From: Pseudomonas oleovorans subsp. oleovorans
GTDB lineage: Bacteria > Pseudomonadota > Gammaproteobacteria > Pseudomonadales > Pseudomonadaceae
Assembly: GCF_002197815.1 (NCBI RefSeq)
Contig: NZ_NIUB01000033.1
Location: 1 to 56,113, forward strand
Direction of reading: 5' to 3'
Length of the DNA: 56,113 nt
Of this stretch, positions 49,088 to 56,113 are shown piece by piece (positions within the stretch are counted from its first letter, which is position 1; each line of letters begins with the position of its first letter). The notes under the pieces were generated by a model. The model did not search any database and was not told the origin of the DNA. It was given only the letters and a program-made list of their open reading frames with translations. The position numbers were made by a program, and so were the translations under genes.

Positions 49088-49268
49088 GTAACGACTGTGA
49101 TGACGTTACATCGCACTAAACGTGCGTTTTCCCTTAATCAAGCGTAGAGCACCCCATGAAGGCGCTCTGACATGCGCTTATAGGCTTTATGCAATGTCAG
49201 AAAATACCTGCATTTTTTTCACCGTTACTCTTTTACCGTTACGTTATCCGCGTTATCTTTATCGTTAC
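49088..49268. promoter_or_regulatory. Repeated CGTTAC-type motifs upstream of kfrA
   Basis: GTAACG/CGTTAC form an inverted pair at 49088-49093 and 49104-49109. ACCGTTAC recurs at 49221-49228 and 49235-49242, and ATCGTTAC at 49261-49268. KfrA proteins repress their own promoters through such sites, so these are likely operator repeats. The 49221-49268 cluster probably overlaps the promoter. Confidence 0.55.
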
Positions 49269-49304
49269 GCCGCCACATGAAACACAGACCCGGAGAAGCC
49301 CGCT

Positions 49305-50414
49305 ATGAAGCCCACAAAACGCCAGCATCCAGTGACCCTGGCCGAGGTCGCCGATGCAATGCGGGAGCTGCAAGAGGAAGGCACCGAACCATCAGTGAGG
49401 GCTGTCAGGGCCAGGGTTGGGGGAGGCTCGAACACCACCCTCATGCGATTCATCGATATGGTCCGCTCGGGCAGCGCCAGCCCACAGCAGCACCTGGACG
49501 AGTTCCCAAGCAGGCTCGAAAGCTTGTGTCGGGAAATGGTGCAAACGCTTGGCGAGCTGGCAGATGAGCGGGTGGCCAAAGAGCGGGCGGAGGTACAGGC
49601 AGTGAGGCGCAACATCGAGGCGCGCTGGAACACACTGCTGATGGAGAAAGAAACAGCGGTCAACTCGTTCGAGGCGGAGAAGCGAATCACCGCCGACCTC
49701 ACGCAGCGCCTGGAGGCCCTGACGAAAAAGCTCGAATCTGTAGTAGCTGATCGGGACGAACTGAAAGATCGCGCTAACGTCGCCGAGGCGCTGAACGAGC
49801 AGCTGAATGAGCGTCTGCTAGGCCAAAGCCGCCAGATCGACGAAATGAAGCAAATGGCTGAGCACTACGAGCAGCAAGTTGCCACCCAACGTAAACAGGA
49901 TGCGGACAGGCATGCCAAGCAGGTCGAAGGGCTTGAGAGCAGCCTTCGCGACTCTCACGCAAATGAGCTTCGGCTCACCGAACAACTGGGCAACGCCAAG
50001 CGAGAGCTGGAACGGCTGACAAAGGACGGTGAACAGCTGTCGCGGCGAGCCGCACAGGCCGAAGCGCAGCAGTCCAAACTCGAAGCCCTGGTCAGCGACT
50101 TGTCCGTGGAGCAGCTTGAGTTCAAACGCCGCGAGAACGAGCGAGAGAGCAAGCTGGCAACCACGATGAGCGCCAACAGCGAACTACAGCGCCAGCTCGC
50201 AGGCATGCAATCACAGATTATCGACGTGCAAGCTCGCTGCGCTAAGCAGCTGGATGAAATGGCCACTGACAATCGCTCGGTGATCGCCAACCTTGTGGAT
50301 CATTCCCGCCGCGTGTTCGAGCTTGCGCGAAACACCAAGGCAAAGGACAGTCCAGACTTCAAGGAGCTGGCCATTGCTCAACGCGAGATTGAACGGCTAT
50401 TCCAGAAGACTTGA
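49305..50414 (+). CDS. kfrA: KfrA-like plasmid DNA-binding coiled-coil protein
   Basis: This 369-residue protein starts at ATG 49305 with GGAGAAG upstream. Residues about 8-60 form the KfrA N-terminal DNA-binding domain (VTLAEVADAMRELQEEGTEPSVRAVRARVGGGSNTTLMRFIDMV). Residues 85-330 are an almost uninterrupted alpha-helical coiled coil. KfrA is an autorepressor with a role in plasmid partition and stability in IncP and related plasmids (established for RK2/R751). It strongly supports a plasmid backbone. Confidence 0.85.
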   Translation: MKPTKRQHPVTLAEVADAMRELQEEGTEPSVRAVRARVGGGSNTTLMRFIDMVRSGSASPQQHLDEFPSRLESLCREMVQTLGELADERVAKERAEVQAVRRNIEARWNTLLMEKETAVNSFEAEKRITADLTQRLEALTKKLESVVADRDELKDRANVAEALNEQLNERLLGQSRQIDEMKQMAEHYEQQVATQRKQDADRHAKQVEGLESSLRDSHANELRLTEQLGNAKRELERLTKDGEQLSRRAAQAEAQQSKLEALVSDLSVEQLEFKRRENERESKLATTMSANSELQRQLAGMQSQIIDVQARCAKQLDEMATDNRSVIANLVDHSRRVFELARNTKAKDSPDFKELAIAQREIERLFQKT

Positions 50415-50474
50415 AGCAAGGGTGCCTACAGGCGCAGGGCTTTGCACAACTGCCCCTGACTGACCAATGCTGTG

Positions 50475-50496
50475 GGATGCAAATAAAGTCGCATCC
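50475..50496. repeat. Inverted repeat GGATGC-N10-GCATCC with AAATAAAGTC core
   Basis: The core AAATAAAGTC (50481-50490) recurs as AAATAAAGTCTCAT at 50604 and inverted as GACTTTATTT at 51527-51536, followed by GGATGTTTATTCGCATCC (51541-51558). The sites flank the exonuclease gene. 50415-50680 contains no convincing gene. Confidence 0.55.
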
Positions 50497-50680
50497 TAAG
50501 CTGCGCCAATTTTCTGGACTGTTTTGAAAGGCTCAGGCTTGGCAGGCGGGCAAAGTGTCATTCTGAAAGGATCGCGTGGCATTGGGCGCGGCCTGAATCG
50601 TGAAAATAAAGTCTCATACTTTCGAGCGTCTGAATCGCCGCCCACTACCGCCGGGCCTGAGACACCAACAAGGAGGTCGA

Positions 50681-51508
50681 ATGAGCAAAACCCGAAAACA
50701 CCTCACCCCAGCCGAAGCAGAGGCCAAGGGGCTTCTATGCCGTAAGCACCTCAAGGAGCGCTTCCGCCTCATGCCGGGACTAAACACAAAGCCCGCTGGC
50801 AGTGTCTGGCAAGGGCAGGGGGCTTATAATGTGTACAACCCAGCTGAGTGCGTGCCGTGGCGCTGGATGCCTGGGCGTGCCCAAGTCCGTCGCCAGCACG
50901 TCGCAGCCCAGGCAAAAGACCTGATTGCCGCAGGCTGCATTGTGCTTGACACCGAAACCACCGGCCTCGGTGATGACGCCGAGATTTGCGAGATAACCAT
51001 ACTCGACGTGACCGGCGCACCGATCCTCGACACGTTGGTACGCCCGACCCGGCCAATCCCGGTCGAGGCGACAGCGATTCACAAAATCACCGACGCCATG
51101 GTGGCCAGTGCGCCGAGCTGGCCCGAGGTGGCCGAGCAGTACGCCGCCGCCGTTGCTGGCCGAACAGTCGTTGCCTACAACGTCGCTTTTGATGCGCGCT
51201 TGCTGCGGCAGACCTACCAGATACACGGACTCACCGCGCCAGTGTTGACGACCGCTTGCGCGATGCTGATGTATGCCGAGTGGCATGGAGAGTACGACCG
51301 GAGCCGCGACCGCTGGCGATGGTTGAAGCTGATCGAGGCTGCGACCGACTGCGGCGTGGCAGAAGGCGGCGCACACCGCTCCCTTGCCGACGCCCGCATG
51401 ACGCTGGGTGTGCTGCGATACTTGCAGCGCCGCACGAACGGACGGCGACCGGCAGGGCCGAAAGTGGCCACCGTCCCACAGGAGGCTTTGCCCCCTGTTT
51501 TAGGATGA
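50681..51508 (+). CDS. DnaQ-like 3'-5' exonuclease
   Basis: This 275-residue protein starts at ATG 50681, 5 bases after AAGGAGG; an upstream GTG at 50600 extends the frame without merit. DEDDh motifs are present: Exo I DTETTGL (Asp90, Glu92), Exo II AYNVAFDARLL, and Exo III HRSLADA (His232, Asp237). It would trim DNA or RNA 3' ends. Plasmid copies may aid replication fidelity or degrade invading nucleic acid. The N-terminal 80 residues are specific to this protein. Confidence 0.85.
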   Translation: MSKTRKHLTPAEAEAKGLLCRKHLKERFRLMPGLNTKPAGSVWQGQGAYNVYNPAECVPWRWMPGRAQVRRQHVAAQAKDLIAAGCIVLDTETTGLGDDAEICEITILDVTGAPILDTLVRPTRPIPVEATAIHKITDAMVASAPSWPEVAEQYAAAVAGRTVVAYNVAFDARLLRQTYQIHGLTAPVLTTACAMLMYAEWHGEYDRSRDRWRWLKLIEAATDCGVAEGGAHRSLADARMTLGVLRYLQRRTNGRRPAGPKVATVPQEALPPVLG

Positions 51509-51573
51509 AACTCTATTTCGAAGAGAGACTTTATTTGTACGGATGTTTATTCGCATCCCACAAATGCCTAGCT

Positions 51574-51768
51574 ATGAGCTTGTTTCAATGTGAGGTGTGC
51601 GGCTGCCGCGAGAATACGGCGCATTCGATGCCGGGGTTCAAGGGCATCACCGAATGCTATGACTGGAGCTTCGCCCCTGAGCGCGATGGGCTGCTGGTGT
51701 GCAGCGCCTGCGGGCCTTCCCACGAAGCGAGAGGTTCAGGCAGCGGATTCGTCAAGTGTGTACGGTAA
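51574..51768 (+). CDS. Small zinc-ribbon-like protein
   Basis: A 64-residue protein with two knuckles, CEVCGC (residues 6-11) and VCSACG, separated by an aromatic stretch (GITECYDWSFAPERDGLL). A rubredoxin/zinc-ribbon fold is likely. It lies 65 bases after the exonuclease gene, and the repeats at 51527-51558 are in between. The family looks plasmid-borne; the function is unknown. Confidence 0.6.
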   Translation: MSLFQCEVCGCRENTAHSMPGFKGITECYDWSFAPERDGLLVCSACGPSHEARGSGSGFVKCVR

Positions 51769-51926
51769 GTTCGAGTGAGGGTTCCTGCTGCCCTGCTTGA
51801 ATAAGAATAACCATTGCGGGAATCTGGCGCATGTCGAAACGGGCTTCGATGACTATCTCACCTACGCCAAATCGGCACCTGGAAACTGTTAAGAGAAATA
51901 TTCTAGATATTCATTGAGGACTTCGT

Positions 51927-52928
51927 ATGAAATACATAGGCATTGATCTTATTGAGCGGGAATGCAACGGGCCATACACTTTCAATTTAGTCACAGATAG
52001 CGAGTCGCACTTCCCTGTCAGGTATTTGAAGCTGGAGCCACAACCAAGATTAGGAACTGAATTCCATCCGATCACATTCGCAATGGAGGTTGTTGCTTCC
52101 GAGCCCCCCTTTCTCAGCAAGCAAGATTGCCCATGGATATTATCCTACCTGGACGATCTGAGAAGCTTCTACAATTCTAAATACTTTCCCCAAATGCACG
52201 ATGAAAGCTCAAGCTTAAATTTCCACGCGGTAGAGTCAATTAGTAGCAAAGTAGCATCTTTTGCAATGGAAAACGATGCAGTGTCAGCCACACGCATGAT
52301 GTATGCAATTGATATAGCATCCAGCATTCTATATGGCAGCAATGTCATCCTTCACGACTACTTCATAAGTAATGAAGCCACATCATGGCTACATGACATT
52401 TATAAATTGCTCTTGATTGATACAGAATTTCTAGATAGGCATATCTTTACCTCACTGGAGGTCAACTATGATAAGTCATTCAAAACACTGATGACTCGCA
52501 GTGTCTTCAAAGATACGCAGGTGATGGTAACAATTCCCGAGGGAGAAGCACTTGCAACGGTCAAAGGGGGCGAAAAAGATGTAATCTTAACCTCTGGGAC
52601 AAGCCTAGAATGCACGATAGTTAGGTTTTTCAAAACTGACCTATGGTGGTCGAATCGTGGTGCGATTGAGTTTTACCCAACTTTCAATAAAGCCATACGG
52701 AGCCGCCTGCAAGATGAGCCACTTTTTGCAGTTGAAATGGAGATAGCAAAGGAGCTTCAAAGAGGTCTATATGGAGCTAAAATTTTAGCTTTCGTTCCTC
52801 TGCACTGGATTAGGTTTGTATATCACCACGGGCAATGGTTAGAGGTAGGTCAGTTCCCTGTTTCTATTGAGTCTGACTCAAAGCTCCCAATCCCTTTGAC
52901 AACAAGTGATTTCTGTAATTTGTTTTAA
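51927..52928 (+). CDS. AT-rich orphan gene of unknown function
   Basis: A 333-residue protein with GAGGA 6 bases before ATG 51927. Base composition is visibly more AT-rich than all neighbours, with many AT-ending codons, which points to recent transfer. It has no signal peptide or membrane helix. N-terminal beta-rich part (YTFNLVTDSESHFPVRYLKLEPQPRLGTEFHP), central helices, and a C-terminal part with SGTSLECTIVRFFKTDLWW. No known family is recognised. It stands alone between backbone genes, as single-gene defence or toxin cargos often do (speculation). Confidence 0.75.
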   Translation: MKYIGIDLIERECNGPYTFNLVTDSESHFPVRYLKLEPQPRLGTEFHPITFAMEVVASEPPFLSKQDCPWILSYLDDLRSFYNSKYFPQMHDESSSLNFHAVESISSKVASFAMENDAVSATRMMYAIDIASSILYGSNVILHDYFISNEATSWLHDIYKLLLIDTEFLDRHIFTSLEVNYDKSFKTLMTRSVFKDTQVMVTIPEGEALATVKGGEKDVILTSGTSLECTIVRFFKTDLWWSNRGAIEFYPTFNKAIRSRLQDEPLFAVEMEIAKELQRGLYGAKILAFVPLHWIRFVYHHGQWLEVGQFPVSIESDSKLPIPLTTSDFCNLF

Positions 52929-53039
52929 CCGAGCACTACCTTCGGCACTGCTACAGCCTACTCTGCCTCAACTCTCATGTTAGGGGTTAAGGAACTTGCC
53001 CAGCTCGAAGGGCAATGAGAGACATTGCCCCGGCCTTGA

Positions 53040-54371
53040 TCAGCGCCGCAAAGAAAGCCCCGCAACCTCAGAACTGCGCTCGTCGTCCAGGGCGTGGTAG
53101 TAGATATTCTGGGTAGTCGCCAAGCTCTTGTGCCGCAGGTCGGCCTGGAGGTTCTTCGGATTGCGCAGCGGGGCATCAAATGTAGCGCCTGTGTGGCGAA
53201 GCCAATGCAGGCTTGCAGACCGCAGCTCGCTCAACTCGAACTCGGGGAAGCCTTCATGCTTCATCCTCTGAACAGTTCGGTCCAGTACCGCCTGAACGTC
53301 ATCGCGAATCTGACGCGCCTTCAATCCATGGCGACCGTGAACTGTCGTCAGTAGCGGCTCGGTGTCACCCGGTGCCGGATAATCCGACAGACCACGGAAC
53401 CGGCGATAGCGCGTCAGGTAGTTGATGCAGTCGGGCTTAACGGCAATACGGGCCTGCACGTTGCCCTTACCGATAACGTGATACCACCACGCATCGCGCT
53501 CACGAACGAACGACCCCATGGCCGGCACCCACTCACCATTGCCGGCGAGGTCGCTGACGCGCAAATAGCAGCCAAACATCATGACGATACAGAACAGAGT
53601 TCTTTCGCCTGGGCTCGGGCTCTCCGCAGCCATCAGCTCAGCCGTTTCCAGCAGGAATTCCCATTGCAGCTTGGACAACGACTTTTGCTTGGGAATCTTG
53701 AGCGCCTTGGACTTGTTCTTCTTCATGTCGCGCTTGATGAGCACGCAAGGGTTGCTATCCATTAGCCTGTCAGCGGTGCAGTAGCTGAATAGCGAATTCA
53801 GCACGGCATAGACCTGCTTGAGCGAACTATCCGCCATCTGGAAGGTTGGGGCCGGCACCTCGCGATTGTTCTCAATAGCGCTCTTGGCGGTGGACTTCTG
53901 GGTTCTCATGGCGAACGGGCGCCAAGCCGGATTGGGCTCGTAGATTCCTTCCACCATGATGTAGCGCGGGTGAATGGCGCTGCTTATCCAGGCGGGATCA
54001 GGGTTCTTGCAGAAGCTGAGGAAGTCCTCAACGTCGCTGCGGACGAAATCCCTGAATGCCTTATTTCGCTTGTTCCAGGCCCAGAGCAGCAGGCGCTCGA
54101 CCTGGGTGCGGTAGTTGTTGAACGTGGTCGGCGTGTCGTCGTGCGCCTTGAGGAATCGACGGACAGCATCGTAGTCAGCCCGCGCATCAAACTGAGTTTG
54201 GAAGCCTTCCAGGTACTCAGTGATGAAGGGCCTATCGCCCTCGTACTCATCAGCATCTGAGTTGGTCACAGCCGCATGCGTGTCGATCAACGGGATCAGA
54301 CGAATACTGGCGCCTTTTGCTGACTTGCGAGGCAGTGCGCGTGCTTTGTTGACTGGGTGAGTTGCCTGCAT
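53040..54371 (-). CDS. Tyrosine recombinase, second copy type
   Basis: A 443-residue recombinase starting at ATG 54371 (GTG two codons earlier possible). The N-terminal SAM-like domain (TPTTFNNYRTQVERLLLWAWNKRNKAFRDFVRSDVEDFL) is followed by the catalytic set Arg271 (CYLRVSDL), His389 and Arg392 (HWLRHTGAT), His414 (LRHKSLATTQNI) and Tyr424/425 (NIYYHA). It is unrelated in detail to the 5173-6258 enzyme and longer. It may be a plasmid resolution or integration enzyme. No partner gene or att site was identified. Confidence 0.88.
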   Translation of the reverse strand: MQATHPVNKARALPRKSAKGASIRLIPLIDTHAAVTNSDADEYEGDRPFITEYLEGFQTQFDARADYDAVRRFLKAHDDTPTTFNNYRTQVERLLLWAWNKRNKAFRDFVRSDVEDFLSFCKNPDPAWISSAIHPRYIMVEGIYEPNPAWRPFAMRTQKSTAKSAIENNREVPAPTFQMADSSLKQVYAVLNSLFSYCTADRLMDSNPCVLIKRDMKKNKSKALKIPKQKSLSKLQWEFLLETAELMAAESPSPGERTLFCIVMMFGCYLRVSDLAGNGEWVPAMGSFVRERDAWWYHVIGKGNVQARIAVKPDCINYLTRYRRFRGLSDYPAPGDTEPLLTTVHGRHGLKARQIRDDVQAVLDRTVQRMKHEGFPEFELSELRSASLHWLRHTGATFDAPLRNPKNLQADLRHKSLATTQNIYYHALDDERSSEVAGLSLRR

Positions 54372-54543
54372 ATTCACGATTTACATAGCCTGCAAACTAG
54401 GGAGTGGTCACAGTATAAATCGTAGGGGAGGGCAGGGCACCTGCCGCATCGAGCACAACGCAGGATGCTGAATCCAAATAGCGGAGCTGACGCAGATTGC
54501 AATCACACAAGCAAATAGGGCACCGCCCCGCGAAACGCTTGGC

Positions 54544-54663
54544 TCAATCGAAGCCGCCCGCTTCTGGATAGCAGCGCCAGCCGGGCAGGGCGCCGAACTC
54601 CTTCATGAACAGATTGCACAGATCGGCTTCTTTCTCGATGGACAGGATCGGCGTGTCTTGCAT
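54544..54663 (-). CDS. Short ORF resembling the start of an MmcB-like nuclease
   Basis: A 39-residue frame with AAAGGTGAT upstream of ATG 54663. The end GALPGWRCYPEAGGFD is like the N-terminal strand of MmcB/VRR-type proteins, but the frame stops there. It is either a small gene or a truncated one. The gap 54378-54543 holds nothing else recognisable. Confidence 0.3.
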   Translation of the reverse strand: MQDTPILSIEKEADLCNLFMKEFGALPGWRCYPEAGGFD

Positions 54664-54685
54664 GAGCTATCACCTTTTTTCGGGC

Positions 54686-54712
54686 AAAAAAAAGGCAGGC
54701 GGCGGGCCTGCC
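54686..54712 (-). terminator. Rho-independent terminator after the PilD-like gene
   Basis: GGCAGGC/GCCTGCC stem (54694-54700 and 54706-54712), followed on the minus strand by eight T. It lies 15 bases after the stop at 54728. Confidence 0.88.
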
Positions 54713-54727
54713 AAAAGCTGTGCTCGT

Positions 54728-55267
54728 TTACTGGACGTAGGCGCTCAAACCCAGTCCGCTCAGCCCAATTTGGGCTGCCAGTGTGACGATGTACGACCAG
54801 ATCAACGCCTTGTCGTTATGCCGGTGCGCAATGCGCAACCATAGAAAACTGAATGCAACAGGCATCAGGACCAGCGACAGCAGGCCAGCTACCCACACCC
54901 CCTCGAACCACACATAGCCGGCGAAAACCGCACCGAACAGCAGCTCAACAGCAGGGTACTTCCAGCTGATACTGGCACCGCAATCGCGGCATTTGCCCCT
55001 GAGCCACAACCAGCCGACAACGGGGATGTTGTGATGAGCGCGCACCTTGCTCTGGCAGCACGGGCAAGCTGATCGAGGCGAGGCGAGCGTGAACTTGCCG
55101 TGCTTGGTTACAAGCTCCTGGAGGCGCTTACCGTCCGCGAACTCACCAACCCCCTTGATGATGGGCCAGCGATAGCAGAACGCGTTTACAAACGAGCCAA
55201 CGCACAGGCCCAGGATGCCAAACCACAGGACTACTGCCCAACCGTAGGACAGGTCGGCAACGCTCAC
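54728..55267 (-). CDS. Single-domain PilD-like (prepilin peptidase N-terminal) membrane protein
   Basis: This 179-residue protein has four or five membrane helices. Its N-terminal half matches the A24-type N-methyltransferase domain of prepilin peptidases: GSFVNAFCYRWP, then two zinc knuckles CPCC and CRDC around HHNIPVVGWLWLRG, then ISWKYPAVELL. The C-terminal peptidase part with the two catalytic Asp (GxGD) is absent, replaced by two more helices (LLSLVLMPVAFSFLWLRIAH..., IWSYIVTLAAQIGLSGLGL). It starts 1 base after the response-regulator stop. It may methylate pilin-like substrates or have a new role. Confidence 0.75.
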   Translation of the reverse strand: MSVADLSYGWAVVLWFGILGLCVGSFVNAFCYRWPIIKGVGEFADGKRLQELVTKHGKFTLASPRSACPCCQSKVRAHHNIPVVGWLWLRGKCRDCGASISWKYPAVELLFGAVFAGYVWFEGVWVAGLLSLVLMPVAFSFLWLRIAHRHNDKALIWSYIVTLAAQIGLSGLGLSAYVQ

Positions 55268-55268
55268 C

Positions 55269-55658
55269 TTACGCGCCCTCGATTTGAAGCTCGGGGAGCA
55301 GTTCGCGCAGGATCGGCTCCAGTTTCTCTTTGCTGATCGGCTTGACGATCACCGCATCCGCACCTCGCTCCAACGCCAGTTTGTGCAACGCAGCATCGGT
55401 AGAGGCCGTAACGATGATGACAGGAATGAAGCTGGTGGAGTTGTACTGCTCCTTGATGCTGGCCAACTCTCCGATGCCGTTGTGCAAATCGCCGATATGC
55501 ACATCCATGAGCATCAGATCAGGCTCATTGCCCCCCTTGAGCCCGGCATGAAATTCTGCCGGCATCCCGTAAACCTCTACCTCGTCGAAGTAGTTCTTGG
55601 CCACTTGGCTTGCGAGGTAGGAATCGGTACGCGAATCGTCGAGGATAATTACTTTCAT
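55269..55658 (-). CDS. Receiver-only response regulator
   Basis: A 129-residue CheY-like protein: Asp7/Asp8, phospho-acceptor Asp52 (LMLMDVHIGD), Thr84 (IVTAST) and Lys106 (IVKPIS). No output domain. Its partner kinase is not in the window. It is co-directional with, and almost abuts, the PilD-like gene, so it may control a pilus-type or conjugation apparatus (inference). Confidence 0.9.
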   Translation of the reverse strand: MKVIILDDSRTDSYLASQVAKNYFDEVEVYGMPAEFHAGLKGGNEPDLMLMDVHIGDLHNGIGELASIKEQYNSTSFIPVIIVTASTDAALHKLALERGADAVIVKPISKEKLEPILRELLPELQIEGA

Positions 55659-55671
55659 CTAGGCACCAAAA

Positions 55672-55690
55672 AGCAGGCCAGAAGCCTGCT
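55672..55690 (-). terminator. Terminator between the last small gene and the response regulator
   Basis: AGCAGGC and GCCTGCT arms with a CAGAA loop. On the minus strand it is followed by TTTTTGG. It lies 12 bases past the stop of the 55703 gene. Confidence 0.8.
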
Positions 55691-55702
55691 CCTTATGGGT
55701 CG

Positions 55703-55936
55703 TTAGTAGGGCGAGTATTTGGCCTCGATCAGGCGTTGCTCGCGAACGTGCTGCTCATACGTGAGCTGTTTATCTTCCATCTTGTGGTCTATTTCGGTGA
55801 GCGCCTTACGCTTCTCGCGCTCGACGAATTCCTTCGTCGCGTAGTAGTTGCGGTTCTTCGCGCTCTGGGCCGTATCGTAGGGCATCCAGAGCGGGCCGAG
55901 GAACGGATAGAGGGGCAGGGTAGTCACCAATGTCAT
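55703..55936 (-). CDS. Small unknown protein with charged C-terminal helix
   Basis: The likely product is 77 residues from ATG 55936; the frame stays open to 56026 but the added part is not protein-like. A hydrophobic, Pro-rich N-terminus (TLVTTLPLYPFLGPLWMPYD) is followed by a charged helix (FVEREKRKALTEIDHKMEDKQLTYEQHVREQRLIEAKY). No family recognised. Nothing else is seen in 55937-56113. Confidence 0.45.
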   Translation of the reverse strand: MTLVTTLPLYPFLGPLWMPYDTAQSAKNRNYYATKEFVEREKRKALTEIDHKMEDKQLTYEQHVREQRLIEAKYSPY

Positions 55937-56113
55937 CAACCTAAGCTGCAGCCCTGCCCAAGGTAAGCCCCCCGAAGCAGCCAGCTGCCATGGCCGTCGG
56001 GCGATGACCAGGCCTCTGCCGCTCAATCAGGCGGTCTAGCTGGGCTGGCGGTGATGTGATCATCGTCTGTTCCGGCTGTCTAGGCGAGATTTCTCGTTCT
56101 CCGGACGAGCCTA

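Overview
The window looks like a stretch of a large Pseudomonas-type plasmid (inference). The backbone is GC-rich. Plasmid-type genes include a KfrA-like coiled-coil DNA-binding protein, a DnaQ-like exonuclease, two tyrosine recombinases, a lone pilin-peptidase-like membrane protein, a receiver-only response regulator and many small orphan genes in short overlapping runs. No rRNA, tRNA, replication initiator, conjugation gene or CRISPR array was seen.

Layout. (1) 1-4.6 kb: tail of a possible transposase gene, an autotransporter, a lipoprotein alpha/beta-hydrolase and a protein with two Arc-like segments. (2) 4.6-16.9 kb: a minus-strand backbone run (small membrane protein with a probable frameshift, tyrosine recombinase, TolA/TonB-like protein, Sel1-like protein, three coupled small genes, an orphan polyamine-binding protein, ASCH protein, two unknowns). 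It is interrupted at 7854-13321 by a 5.47-kb IS1595-family element with perfect 24-bp terminal inverted repeats and an 8-bp target duplication (GTTTTGCG). The element carries a single-chain restriction-methylation enzyme whose reading frame contains a (AAGC)6 repeat, a textbook phase-variation tract. This is the most interesting object in the window.

(3) 17,094-49,046: a 31,953-bp composite transposon bounded by Tn1721/Tn501-type 38-bp inverted repeats and flanked by identical 5-bp target repeats (CAGTA). Inside, in order: the 3' remnant of its own tnpA; a Tn4652-like module (tnpA, tnpC); an arsenite/bile-acid-type exporter with a DsbB/DsbA pair; a Tn5563-like transposon (merR, merT, merP, a GDCCVxC protein, tnpA, and a PIN toxin with its antitoxin); a Tn21-like module (tnpA, tnpR) cut by IS1071; an IS5-family element inside an integrase remnant; a cobalt-type nitrile hydratase operon (GatC/AtzG-like protein, amidase, alpha, beta, activator, CbtB, CbtA); a truncated IS3 element; a second Tn21-like module; and an OsmC/SDR/TetR/cupin cluster with two matching palindromic operators.

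(4) 49.1-56.1 kb: backbone resumes with kfrA preceded by CGTTAC-type repeats, the exonuclease, a small zinc-ribbon-like protein, an AT-rich orphan gene, a tyrosine recombinase, a single-domain PilD-like protein, a response regulator and a small unknown.

Together, the composite transposon supplies nitrile-to-acid catabolism with cobalt uptake, metal(loid) handling and a regulated stress-type cluster, assembled by successive Tn3-family insertions. The IS1595-family element independently delivers a potentially switchable restriction-methylation gene to the backbone.
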